A stretch of DNA of 64,000 bases, from positions 1 through 64,000 of the forward strand of contig NZ_BJKK01000016.1 in the NCBI RefSeq assembly GCF_006538325.1, given 5' to 3'. The stretch's first letter is position 1. Each line of letters starts with the position of its first letter. Below, piece after piece: positions 54,468-63,621 of the stretch. The stretch comes from Alteromonas sp. KUL42 (GTDB taxonomy: Bacteria; Pseudomonadota; Gammaproteobacteria; Enterobacterales; Alteromonadaceae). Made by a program: the position numbers and the translations under genes. Below the pieces are notes generated by a model, which was not told where the DNA came from, made no database searches, and worked only from the letters and a program-made list of their open reading frames with translations.

Positions 54468-55946
54468 ATGGCTAATTATTTCAACACCCTGTCACTTCGC
54501 CAGCAGTTAGATCAGCTTGGCCGCTGCCGATTCATGGCACGCGAGGAATTCGCTGACGGTTGTCAGTTCTTAAAAGGCAAGAAAATTGTCATTGTGGGCT
54601 GCGGCGCACAAGGTCTTAACCAAGGCCTGAATATGCGTGACTCGGGGTTAGATGTTTCTTATGCGCTGCGTCAAGCAGCCATTGATGAGCAACGCGACTC
54701 ATACAAACGCGCTACCAGCAACGGTTTTACTGTTGGTACATATCAGGACTTGATTCCTGAAGCAGATTTAGTTTACAACCTAACGCCGGACAAGCAGCAT
54801 GCTAGCGTTGTCGAAGCGGTTATGCCTCTGATGAAAGAAGGCGCAACATTAGGTTATTCGCACGGTTTCAATATTGTTGAAGAAGGCCAGCAAATTCGCA
54901 GCGATATCACCGTTGTGATGTGCGCACCGAAAAGCCCTGGCTCTGAAGTTCGCGAAGAATATAAGCGTGGCTTTGGTGTACCAACACTCATTGCTGTGCA
55001 CCCAGAAAATGACCCTGAAGGCAAAGGCTGGGATCAAGCTAAAGCGCTAGCAAGTGCGACAGGCGGCGATCGTGCAGGCGTACTTGAGTCATCATTTGTG
55101 GCTGAAGTGAAATCTGACCTTATGGGCGAGCAAACCATTCTATGTGGTATGCAACAAGTTGCTGCGGTTCTTGCCTTCGAGAAGATGGTTGAAGACGGCA
55201 TTGATGCTGGCTACGCAGGTGCGCTTATTCAGTATGGTCTAGAAGCCATTACAGAAGCACTTAAGATTGGCGGTGTTACTAACATGATGGACCGTCTGTC
55301 TAACCCAGCTAAACTGAAAGCGTTTGCGCTTTCAGAGCAATTGACTGATTTACTTCGTCCGTTGTTTGAAAAACACCAAGACGACATCATCAGTGGTGAG
55401 TTCTCTCGCACTATGATGGAAGACTGGGCAAATGGCGACGCAAACCTACTTAAGTGGCGTGCAGAAACCGGTGAAACCGCGTTTGAAAATGCACCGACCT
55501 ACGAAGGTGAAATCAGCGAGCAAGAATTTTTTGACCACGGCATCTTACTTGTTGCCATGATCAAGTGTGGTGTAGAAGTGGCGTTTGACGTCATGGTAGA
55601 AGCAGGCATTCTTCCAGAATCTGCATACTACGAGTCACTGCATGAAACACCACTTATTTCTAATACAATCGCACGTAAGCGCTTGTATGAAATGAACGTA
55701 GTAATTTCAGACACTGCAGAATACGGAAACTATTTGTTTGCTAACGCAGCCATTCCGATTTTGCGTGAGAAGTTTATGCCTACTATCGACACCTCTGTTA
55801 TCGGTAAGGGTTTGTCTGCTACTTCTAATCAAGTAGAGAACAAACGCCTTGTTGAAGTAAACGAAGCAATTCGTTCACACGGTGTGGAATCCGTAGGGAA
55901 AACCTTACGTGGCTACATGACTGACATGAAAGCCATCATAGGTTAG
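54468..55946 (+). CDS. ilvC: Ketol-acid reductoisomerase (class II)
   Basis: IlvC rearranges and reduces acetolactate or acetohydroxybutyrate with NADPH and Mg, a shared step of valine and isoleucine synthesis. The 492-residue protein is the long, E. coli-like class II form: NADPH-binding [17 protein letters not shown] with the basic residues LRQAAID downstream, and a duplicated C-terminal knotted domain with Glu/Asp metal ligands ([11 protein letters not shown]; a second copy at about 360-480). The ATG at 54468 (MANYFNTLS) is the family start. Expected to be induced by IlvY. Confidence 0.97.
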   Translation: MANYFNTLSLRQQLDQLGRCRFMAREEFADGCQFLKGKKIVIVGCGAQGLNQGLNMRDSGLDVSYALRQAAIDEQRDSYKRATSNGFTVGTYQDLIPEADLVYNLTPDKQHASVVEAVMPLMKEGATLGYSHGFNIVEEGQQIRSDITVVMCAPKSPGSEVREEYKRGFGVPTLIAVHPENDPEGKGWDQAKALASATGGDRAGVLESSFVAEVKSDLMGEQTILCGMQQVAAVLAFEKMVEDGIDAGYAGALIQYGLEAITEALKIGGVTNMMDRLSNPAKLKAFALSEQLTDLLRPLFEKHQDDIISGEFSRTMMEDWANGDANLLKWRAETGETAFENAPTYEGEISEQEFFDHGILLVAMIKCGVEVAFDVMVEAGILPESAYYESLHETPLISNTIARKRLYEMNVVISDTAEYGNYLFANAAIPILREKFMPTIDTSVIGKGLSATSNQVENKRLVEVNEAIRSHGVESVGKTLRGYMTDMKAIIG

Positions 55947-55984
55947 GACAGTTTCTGTCGTTAGGTGCTTAACTAAGCCCTCTT

Positions 55985-56011
55985 GCCCGACCATTTTGGT
56001 CGGGCTTTTTT
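55985..56011 (+). terminator. Rho-independent terminator of ilvC
   Basis: Perfect 8-bp stem GCCCGACC / GGTCGGGC (55985-55992 with 55998-56005), 5-nt loop, then six T. It lies 39 bp after the ilvC stop and before the convergent AraC-type gene. Confidence 0.93.
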
Positions 56012-56038
56012 ATGTTCAACCTAAAAATCAAAAAGGCT

Positions 56039-57085
56039 TTATTTTGTAGAATGTTGCTTTCTATATTGCCCTGGTGTGCAGCCTGTAAACTCTTTAAATG
56101 CTCGAGTGAAAGGGGCGATAGACGCAAAACCACTCTCCATACCAACAACAAGCACAGACCAACCTTGTTTGTCAGATGAAGTCAAAATGGTTTTGGCATG
56201 CTCGATACGCATCTGATTGACATAGTGATTAAAGTTTTTAGCTTTAAAATGATTCAGCATTAACGCTCTTATACGATATTCCGGTACATCCAATTCTCGA
56301 GCAATATCTGCAACTCGCAAATTTGGTTCCAAAAAGCGTTTTTTATCAGCCAGTATTGTTTGAATCTCTTGGGCAAGAGATGCTTCTTCTTGAATTGAGC
56401 TAGTCGCGTCTTTTTCTGTTTGTTCAAGTTGTTGCTGGCGAAAGCGAATTAGTCCGTGCGAACTCATTAAAATTAGTAAAAAAGCGAAAGCGGAAAGCCA
56501 ATCTCGACCAGAGCCATTTGCCAAGCTTGCTGGAAGTATAGAGCCTATTAACATAACACTGACGACGCAAAAGACAAAAGAACCGAGATATATGATTGCT
56601 ACCTTCCGTTGTCTTGAGGTGGTGATATTCAATACTCGGTATCCCTCCCAGAAAATTAGAACGAGCATACCTGGGTAAATTATTGCTACAACTTCGGTTA
56701 AAATCGAAATTAGTGGCGCTATCCAGTCAGAGTTCACTAACCACATCTTTTCAGAAAATAGTAAAAGGTGGCGTAGTGCCAGACAAATTGAAAGTAAACC
56801 CACTAGAATGAGGTGATGACGATTTATTGGGTTATTTTTTCTAAAAAATGTGCGCGCAAATAACCAATACCCACTAGCGGTAAAAACGCCGAACATACCT
56901 ATTAAATGATGGTAGGGCTCCCAAAAGCTGCCGACGAGCTTGTGTGCAACATACATTGAGGAAGAGGCACAAAAAATAGCATATACAAGGTGAAAGAGGT
57001 GCTTTTCCCGAAAGCGAAAATGAAAGAGTGCTAATGTAAGACTTAGCAAAACAACAAACAATTGCGCAAGGTGTAACAATTCCAA
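56039..57085 (-). CDS. Membrane-embedded AraC-family regulator
   Basis: The 348-residue protein joins an N-terminal domain of six to seven membrane helices (about residues 5-215) to a C-terminal AraC DNA-binding domain (about 245-345) with two HTH motifs: RVADIARELDVPEYRIRALM and SGFASIAPFTRAFKEFTGCTPGQYRKQ. It is a one-component membrane sensor; the signal is unknown. It is divergent from an unrecognised membrane protein gene, 162 bp between starts, which is the most likely target. Confidence 0.9.
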   Translation of the reverse strand: MELLHLAQLFVVLLSLTLALFHFRFREKHLFHLVYAIFCASSSMYVAHKLVGSFWEPYHHLIGMFGVFTASGYWLFARTFFRKNNPINRHHLILVGLLSICLALRHLLLFSEKMWLVNSDWIAPLISILTEVVAIIYPGMLVLIFWEGYRVLNITTSRQRKVAIIYLGSFVFCVVSVMLIGSILPASLANGSGRDWLSAFAFLLILMSSHGLIRFRQQQLEQTEKDATSSIQEEASLAQEIQTILADKKRFLEPNLRVADIARELDVPEYRIRALMLNHFKAKNFNHYVNQMRIEHAKTILTSSDKQGWSVLVVGMESGFASIAPFTRAFKEFTGCTPGQYRKQHSTK

Positions 57086-57247
57086 TTTTCTCTCCCAACT
57101 ATTTGCCTACATACTTTACATTAATTCATTTCTCTTTTTATGAATTTCTAATTTATTGCCTTTTTCGTAGATCGATTTTCAAATTCGACACTCATTGAAT
57201 GCTTCTGGGTGGCACGATGGCGACACATTTTGAAATCGAGGCCCCTT

Positions 57248-57772
57248 ATGAAAAGTAACCATATAGAAAATAGCTATGTAGCAAGTAGCGATTTAACAAG
57301 TAACCGTGAATACCGAAAAACAGACCAAACTCCCCCATCTGTAGCATTATGGAAAACGTGGGGACTTCGATTGTTTTTTGCTGGATTGGTTTTTGTCATC
57401 GGAAAATGGCAGTTAATGTCTCTTTTAGGAGGGCCTTCTGAATGGGCAACATGGCGAGGGGCGGGACATTCGCTTCTGCTCGCCCTTGCCATATTATCTA
57501 TTGGTGGCATGTTTCGTCCGTTAGCCTTTCTACCAATCATGCTATTTGAAGTCGTTTGGAAAGCAGTGTGGTTGACCGCAGTGGCGTTACCGCTATGGAT
57601 GGCAGGAGAGCAAATCCCGGGGATCGTAAGTGTAAAAGGCTCAATAATAGGAACTGGTCTTATAATTATCTGCATTCCGTGGAAATACGTTTGGTGGAGA
57701 TATTTTACTCTGCCGATTGAGCCTTGGAGACGCAAAAAGCAAGTCGCAGATAAAAGTGATAACTTACTATGA
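57248..57772 (+). CDS. Four-helix membrane protein divergent from AraC regulator
   Basis: I do not recognise this 174-residue protein. It has a polar N-terminus of about 30 residues, then four predicted helices (about residues 36-55, 67-87, 92-118 and 128-150) and a basic cytosolic tail (PWRRKKQVADK). Trp is frequent near the helix ends. The ATG at 57248 is preferred over 57209. Its position opposite a membrane-sensor AraC regulator suggests it is the regulated gene. Confidence 0.75.
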   Translation: MKSNHIENSYVASSDLTSNREYRKTDQTPPSVALWKTWGLRLFFAGLVFVIGKWQLMSLLGGPSEWATWRGAGHSLLLALAILSIGGMFRPLAFLPIMLFEVVWKAVWLTAVALPLWMAGEQIPGIVSVKGSIIGTGLIIICIPWKYVWWRYFTLPIEPWRRKKQVADKSDNLL

Positions 57773-57806
57773 GTAACAAAAACCAAACCCAAAGAAAACA
57801 TCAACG

Positions 57807-57917
57807 ATGGCAATAGCGGTAATATTAGTCACCATTATCATCGCGGTGATCGCTGGCACCTCTGACGCGGCCGCGTTAGAGGTGGCAAAATGTATGGTAT
57901 GTCAGGTTTGGGAATAA
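57807..57917 (+). CDS. Possible 36-residue membrane micro-protein with CxxC
   Basis: An ATG ORF 34 bp after the membrane protein gene encodes one hydrophobic helix (MAIAVILVTIIIAVIAG) and ends with KCMVCQVWE, a CxxC motif. The ribosome-binding site is weak (AAAGAAAA). It is compatible with a small redox or metal-binding membrane peptide, but it could be chance. Confidence 0.3.
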   Translation: MAIAVILVTIIIAVIAGTSDAAALEVAKCMVCQVWE

Positions 57918-57994
57918 TGTGGCATAGGCGCGGGACCGCTTTCTATCTCGCGCGCTAAGTCTTGCCATACATCCACTCTATATTCTAAAGACGC

Positions 57995-59242
57995 TTACTC
58001 ACCACACTCACGAACCCGCTCAGCGTAACGTACAGAAACATACGCAAGCGCAAAGAACACTAAGAAGCCCAGCCCTATTGGCATAAGACTACCACTTAAA
58101 AAGCTATCCACAAATAAAGCAATGGGTACCGAGAACAAGCTCGAAAAAGAACCGATAATGGCCGCGCCCAATCCAGCCATTTCACCTAACGGCTGCATGG
58201 CCATGGCATTTAGATTCCCAAACAAAATGCCCACAAAGAAAAACCCAACAAACATCACCGACACCGTTAGCGCTATAGGTGGTAAACCGTCGTAAGCAAA
58301 AAGCATTGCCACATACACAATAGCAAATATGTTGACGCCTTTTAGGGCGAAACGACACAACTTGCGCATGCCGAATTTCATCACCATTTTGCCGTTAAAA
58401 TAAGAGGCAAGGCCAATAGAAAAGGCAAGTGTGGCAAAGATATACGGAAACATGTCACCCATATCATAGTACACAGTAAATATGGTTTGTGACGCGCTTA
58501 AGTACGCTAAGAATGCACCAAAGATGCAGCCCATAGCAAAGGTATATCCCATTACAGACGGATGGGTCAGAATAAACTTAGATGATGCGAAAAATTGAGC
58601 CCAAGAAAATTTCTTTCTTCTATGCCTTGGTAACGTCTCGCCTTGGCGAGAAAAAAACCACATGCCCGACATGGTAGCGACAACTAAAAACAGGGTAAAG
58701 ATATGAAACCACGAAAATAAGTCCATGACGGTTTGACCAATAATAGGGGCTAGCATTGGCACCAAGATAAATACCATCATAATAAATGACATTACCCGCG
58801 CCATGGCATCGCCAACATAAAGGTCGCGGATAATTGCCATTGACGCAATACGCGGGCCAGACACCCCAAAGGCTTGAATAATACGACCAATCAGCATGGT
58901 TTCTAAGTTCGTTGCAATCATACAAACAAAGGTACCTAGGGCAAATATGCACAAACCGACGAGTATGGTTAAACGACGCCCTCTACTATCACTGAAAGGC
59001 CCGAAGAACATTTGCCCAAATGCCATGCCCACAAAAAACACCGTGACAATCAGGTGTGTTTCATGTGCTTGAGCAACATTTAGCGCAATACCAATCTGAC
59101 TTAACGCAGGCAACATTGCATCAATACTGAGTGCAACAAGGGAAGTCATGGTTGCCATTAAGGCGATAAACTCAAATAACCCTAAAGCCGGCTTTTGAAC
59201 CACTGCTGTATCCTTTGATACGCCATTAGATGTCTGGGGCAT
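57995..59242 (-). CDS. MFS multidrug exporter (Bcr/CflA type)
   Basis: This 415-residue inner-membrane protein has twelve predicted helices. The N-terminal ALSIDAMLPALSQIG and motif A-like GMAFGQMFFGPFSDSRGRRLT (loop 2-3) with GPRIASMAIIRDLYVGDAMARVMS mark the DHA1/Bcr-CflA drug:H+ antiporter group. The substrate is unknown; Bcr members export bicyclomycin or other small molecules. It stands alone on the minus strand downstream of the S9 peptidase, with the peptidase terminator in between. Confidence 0.92.
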   Translation of the reverse strand: MPQTSNGVSKDTAVVQKPALGLFEFIALMATMTSLVALSIDAMLPALSQIGIALNVAQAHETHLIVTVFFVGMAFGQMFFGPFSDSRGRRLTILVGLCIFALGTFVCMIATNLETMLIGRIIQAFGVSGPRIASMAIIRDLYVGDAMARVMSFIMMVFILVPMLAPIIGQTVMDLFSWFHIFTLFLVVATMSGMWFFSRQGETLPRHRRKKFSWAQFFASSKFILTHPSVMGYTFAMGCIFGAFLAYLSASQTIFTVYYDMGDMFPYIFATLAFSIGLASYFNGKMVMKFGMRKLCRFALKGVNIFAIVYVAMLFAYDGLPPIALTVSVMFVGFFFVGILFGNLNAMAMQPLGEMAGLGAAIIGSFSSLFSVPIALFVDSFLSGSLMPIGLGFLVFFALAYVSVRYAERVRECGE

Positions 59243-59285
59243 AAATTCTCGAATTTGATGTAACGTTTTGAAATAAAGTGCGGAA

Positions 59286-59312
59286 ACAAAAAAGCGCGTG
59301 ATACACGCGCTT
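59286..59312 (-). terminator. Rho-independent terminator of the S9 peptidase gene
   Basis: Perfect 9-bp arms AAGCGCGTG (59292-59300) and CACGCGCTT (59304-59312) with a 3-nt loop. On the minus strand the stem runs into TTTTTTG. It is 88 bp after the S9 peptidase stop and 44 bp before the MFS gene start. Confidence 0.9.
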
Positions 59313-59399
59313 CAATTTGTGATTATACACCAAACATGGTTAAAAAGCCGCCAGCTTTGTTCGCTCCCATCGTAAAATCTAGCAACTTGAACGGTTTAC

Positions 59400-61397
59400 T
59401 TACTCATCGCTTGCCGTCGCTTCAATCTCTTTAGCACTTGGCGTAGGGCTACGCAAATACTGCTTCAAGAACGCATCCATTTCAGCAAAGAACCGATGGC
59501 GATTTCGTTGAATCGACAAACTGTGATCACCACTCTCTAGCTCTACATATTTGAAGGTTTTGTCATAGTCTTCTAGCTCGTCTGCCATATAACGACTGTG
59601 CAATGGCCTTACAATACGGTCCTCTTCACCATGAACCAGTAGAATAGGGGTTTTTATTCCCTTTGCGTGATAGTAAGGAGAACGCGCTTCTAAATCATCA
59701 AAGTCATCACCAATTTGGTTTTTGACAAACTCGTTGTTTAAGAAGCGACGAGAATGAATGACGATGTGTTTTAGTGAGCTAACCCCAGCAAAACTTACCG
59801 CACACTTGAATAAATCAGGGGTTTTTACTGTCGCCATTAACGCCGCGTAGCCACCGTAACTTGCGCCAACGATACACATATTGTCTTGCTCAGCATAACC
59901 TTGCTCCACCATCCACTTTGCCGCGTCAGTGATATCGTCTTGCATGGCTAGGCCCCAGCCTTTCATTTGGCTTTGTGAAAAACTATATCCGTAGCCCCTC
60001 GACCCCCTAAAATTAGGGCGAAGTACAGCATACCCTCTGTGGGTGAAATACGCGGTCCAATAATCGAAGCCGCTAAAATCACGGGCACCTGGACCACCGT
60101 GAGGGTGAATAATGGTTGGGAAAGGACCTTCACCTTTTGGCAAGGTTAAGTACGCCTCAATTGACATACCATCTCGGGTTTTATACTCAATCAGCTCGTG
60201 CTCAGTTAACTGGGTAGAGTCGATAAGCGGGTATTGCTGAAATAGGAACGTCAATGACCCTTTGTTACGATCGCCAATCAAATACATTCCCGGTAAGGTA
60301 TCTGACTCAGAGTAAACCAAATAAATTTGCTCATCATCGCTAAAACTTACCAGTGTATTTTGATAATCAGGTAAGCCTTGGTCTATGCCATTTTGCAAAC
60401 CGATATATCCGTCATCCCAATATTTGCGGCCGTCGTGTCTAACCCCAATGACATCATTAGTAACAGGCGAGTATATGAGACCGCCTTCTACGTCGTACCC
60501 TTCATCAGAAAATACTTCTTTGTGCTCGTTGGTTTTAAGGTTCAAGGTAAAAATGGCTTTAAAGTCTCCTTTATACCCTCTGTAATACAAAATGTTTGGA
60601 TCTAAGCCAAAACCTATTGGGTATTCCCCTTTTTCGGTCATTGCATTGTAGGAAAATAAGGTACGCCAATCGTCTCCTTCCATTAGTAAGACTTCACGCT
60701 CACCGCTATCGTAATCCAGTGTTACGCCAATACGTACATTGTGCTGTCTGTCGGTTATCCAATCGCGAATTTTTTTCTTACCGCGAATTAAGCGGCTGGT
60801 ACCACCATCATTAACATTTACTTTGTAAACCGAGGGTAAGCCTAAAGCCTCGGCATCTAGAGAAATCAAAATATGATCAGGGTCATCTGGTAGCCAATCA
60901 ATGACATCGTCGTGAAATTGAGGAACATGAGAGGGATTTCCCGCTCTTCGTTTAATTCGCTCCCAGTTGATCAGGCTGAAAGCGCCACCATCACCACCAT
61001 CAAATCGCACACTTAACAAACGCGTATCATGTACTTTCGTAGTACCCCGACGTGTTTCATAGCGAGCACTAACAACTAAGCGGTCGTTATTTACCCACTT
61101 GTACCATTTTATCTTCACACTCTCGTTGTCAGAGCGCAGTAAATAGTACTTTTTACCTTCCGCAATATCATAGGTTGCAAGCATGGAATACGCTTCATCA
61201 CCTGATACGTTTTGTTCGAAAGCAATTCTATTTCCATCAGGCGATAGTGCTGGCATGTAGTAAGCTGGTAATGCACTGAATGCTTGATAACTGTTCTGTG
61301 CAGACAATTCACCGTCATTAGCAATACTGAAAGCCGAAAACACAGTAAGCAACAACGCAAAGAGCGCTGTATGACGCGGTAGTTTGATGAAAGGCAT
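59400..61397 (-). CDS. Exported S9 family (prolyl oligopeptidase-type) peptidase
   Basis: The 665-residue serine peptidase has a signal peptide (FALLLTVFSAFSIA), a beta-propeller of about 370 residues and a C-terminal alpha/beta-hydrolase domain. The catalytic Ser513 is in GASYGGYAAL, the Asp in HGEEDRIVRP and the His in ESGDHSLS, so the triad is complete. It is probably periplasmic and cuts oligopeptides. The ATG at 61397 has AAAGGA upstream; a longer frame to 61502 lacks support. It is divergent from tamA. Confidence 0.93.
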   Translation of the reverse strand: MPFIKLPRHTALFALLLTVFSAFSIANDGELSAQNSYQAFSALPAYYMPALSPDGNRIAFEQNVSGDEAYSMLATYDIAEGKKYYLLRSDNESVKIKWYKWVNNDRLVVSARYETRRGTTKVHDTRLLSVRFDGGDGGAFSLINWERIKRRAGNPSHVPQFHDDVIDWLPDDPDHILISLDAEALGLPSVYKVNVNDGGTSRLIRGKKKIRDWITDRQHNVRIGVTLDYDSGEREVLLMEGDDWRTLFSYNAMTEKGEYPIGFGLDPNILYYRGYKGDFKAIFTLNLKTNEHKEVFSDEGYDVEGGLIYSPVTNDVIGVRHDGRKYWDDGYIGLQNGIDQGLPDYQNTLVSFSDDEQIYLVYSESDTLPGMYLIGDRNKGSLTFLFQQYPLIDSTQLTEHELIEYKTRDGMSIEAYLTLPKGEGPFPTIIHPHGGPGARDFSGFDYWTAYFTHRGYAVLRPNFRGSRGYGYSFSQSQMKGWGLAMQDDITDAAKWMVEQGYAEQDNMCIVGASYGGYAALMATVKTPDLFKCAVSFAGVSSLKHIVIHSRRFLNNEFVKNQIGDDFDDLEARSPYYHAKGIKTPILLVHGEEDRIVRPLHSRYMADELEDYDKTFKYVELESGDHSLSIQRNRHRFFAEMDAFLKQYLRSPTPSAKEIEATASDE

Positions 61398-61782
61398 AAC
61401 ATTCCTTTGTACTAATAAATTTCCAAAATGATGGAATTTGAGCGTGTTGATATATGAAAATATCAAACTAATGACATGGCAGTATACAAATACATCCGTC
61501 AATGTCCAAAGCTAAGTTATTGTTTCCCGATATGGAGGGGGTTATCGGGTATGAGGGATTTGACCGAGCACGAGGAACTTTTATTTCAGTATTTCACTCT
61601 CAACGTTGATAGCCAAAAGTTAGCGTAAAAATTTGCTCCCTCGTCGTAGTTTGCAGTTACGCAGTGCAGTTGTGTTATTATATGGTCCGTGCGCGCGATC
61701 GGCACTCCGCGCCACAAAGGATGATACTCTCAACCGGTATATCACGTCGATTTTCCCGTTGCTGTAAGGATTTTGCAATTTC
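61398..61782. other. Divergent intergenic region S9 peptidase / tamA
   Basis: About 385 bp without a convincing ORF. The tamA start is preceded by an AAGGA ribosome-binding site about 12 nt upstream. Promoters for both genes should be here. No repeat or known operator was seen. Confidence 0.4.
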
Positions 61783-63621
61783 ATGCCATTAAATTGGAAT
61801 GACCACATTATTCAACGCGTTAATCGTGCGCGAACGCTTAACCTACTTTCTGCTAAACACAGACTTGTCATTGTCTGTGTTTGGTTGTTTTTGGGGTTAC
61901 ATTTTTTAGGTAACGAAGCCTTTGCACAACCCCCTGTAGTGTATGACATCAAAGGGGTAACTCAAGATAAGCTTCGCAGTAATATCCGGCTGTATTTGCA
62001 AAGCCTTGATGTTGAAAAAGGGCTGTTGCGCGAACCCTATTGGCAAGATGAAGTAGGTGCTGCAGTTGCCTCTGCGGTGGAACCCTTTGGTTACTACAAT
62101 AGCGAAACCCGTGTTTCCTTTGAGGAAAAAGACGCCGTTACAGTTACTGTAACGTTGAATGCGCCACTAATCATCAATAAAGTGACCCGGGAAATTATCG
62201 GTGCAGGCAGAGAAGACAGCGCATTTCGCGCTCGATTCAATGGGTTGAAGCTCAAAGAAGGTGATGTACTCGACCAGACAATTTACGAGTCTTTCAAGTC
62301 TTCGATGTTCAATTATGCCTTGTCTAATGGTTATTTCGATTATCATTGGCAAGCCACCCGCCTTGACCTTGTCAGAGATGAAAAACAAGCAAATGTGTTG
62401 CTAATAGCGCAAAGTGGCCCACAATATCAGTTTGGCGAATTAATGTTCATAGGCGATGACAAAGCCAAAGCCATCATTGAAAGATTAAAGCCATTTAAAA
62501 CAGGCGATGCCTATTCCTCTGCGGCATTGGCAGACTTCAATCGAAGGTTAAACCAATCGGGTTATTTTACACGGGTAATTGCACGGCCAGTGGTCAGCGA
62601 CGCTGACGGATTACTTGTACCTATTGAGGTGTCATTGCTACATCGCCCAACTGACGCCTTCAACGTTTCAGTAGGAGCGGCCACAGATACAGGTCCACGC
62701 GTACGTTTGGGCTGGGAGCGTCCATGGGTAAATAGTCGAGGGCATTCTGCGTCTTCTGATATTTTTATCTCTGCGCCAGAGCAATCAATTACTGCTGATT
62801 ACCGTATTCCAATGAAAAATATCACTCAGGATTACGCCAGTATTGAAGCGGGCTATCAGTTCATTGAATACAACAATACCTCGTTCGAAAGTGAAACCTT
62901 GTCACTTTCTGCCCACCGCTATTGGCAGCGTGATGGCTCACCGTGGCAACACGACGGCTCAATAACCTATTTGCAAGAAACTTACGACCAAGGAGAAGTA
63001 AGCAGCAACACAACTTCTCTGGTGCTACCGGGTTATTCATTGACTTATCGAGATAAAGACGACGATATCAATATCAACAAGGGCAGCTACGTGCAAATTT
63101 TGGCGCAAATAGGTCAAGAAGGGTTTGGTTCAGATATCGATTTCGCAAAGGCGGTTGTAGAGGCGACCTTCATACGTACATTTGGCGATGTTCATCGCGT
63201 GTCTGTTAGAGGGGAGCTAGGCGCAATAAAAACCAATAGTTTCGATGAGGTCCCCACGTCGCTGCGCTTTTTCGCAGGTGGCGATCAAAGCGTTCGAGGC
63301 TTTGATTATCGAGAGATTTCCCCCACCGCAGAAGTGATAGACCCTGAAACGGGCAACCTTATTCTCGATTCTATTGGCGGAAAATATCTTGCTACGTCGA
63401 GTATTGAGTATGCGTATCAATTTACTGATGGTTGGCGTGCTGCAGCCTTTGTGGATGTTGGTACGGCTACCAATGACGTAAATACCACTCTGACTTACAG
63501 TGTGGGTCCAGGAATTCATTGGCTTTCCCCTATTGGCCCTGTAAGGTTTTATATTGCACGCGGCTTTGCCCCTGATGAAAACACGTGGCAGCTTCACATC
63601 ATGTTGGGGCCAGAGTTATGA
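61783..63621 (+). CDS. tamA: Outer-membrane assembly protein TamA
   Basis: TamA is a BamA-related outer-membrane protein that works with TamB to assemble or transport some outer-membrane components. The 612-residue product has a signal segment (about residues 28-48, ending NEAFAQ), three POTRA domains (about 55-290) and a 16-stranded barrel (about 300-612) with the surrogate motif FFAGGDQSVRGFDYREISP. A divergent start without the usual short N-region is seen: about 27 polar residues precede the signal. The stop overlaps the tamB start (ATGA). Confidence 0.94.
   Translation: MPLNWNDHIIQRVNRARTLNLLSAKHRLVIVCVWLFLGLHFLGNEAFAQPPVVYDIKGVTQDKLRSNIRLYLQSLDVEKGLLREPYWQDEVGAAVASAVEPFGYYNSETRVSFEEKDAVTVTVTLNAPLIINKVTREIIGAGREDSAFRARFNGLKLKEGDVLDQTIYESFKSSMFNYALSNGYFDYHWQATRLDLVRDEKQANVLLIAQSGPQYQFGELMFIGDDKAKAIIERLKPFKTGDAYSSAALADFNRRLNQSGYFTRVIARPVVSDADGLLVPIEVSLLHRPTDAFNVSVGAATDTGPRVRLGWERPWVNSRGHSASSDIFISAPEQSITADYRIPMKNITQDYASIEAGYQFIEYNNTSFESETLSLSAHRYWQRDGSPWQHDGSITYLQETYDQGEVSSNTTSLVLPGYSLTYRDKDDDININKGSYVQILAQIGQEGFGSDIDFAKAVVEATFIRTFGDVHRVSVRGELGAIKTNSFDEVPTSLRFFAGGDQSVRGFDYREISPTAEVIDPETGNLILDSIGGKYLATSSIEYAYQFTDGWRAAAFVDVGTATNDVNTTLTYSVGPGIHWLSPIGPVRFYIARGFAPDENTWQLHIMLGPEL

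Noticed and set aside
56039-57772. Divergent AraC/membrane pair as a phage-defence system
   Set aside because: No nuclease, toxin, NTPase or other effector domain is visible in either protein.
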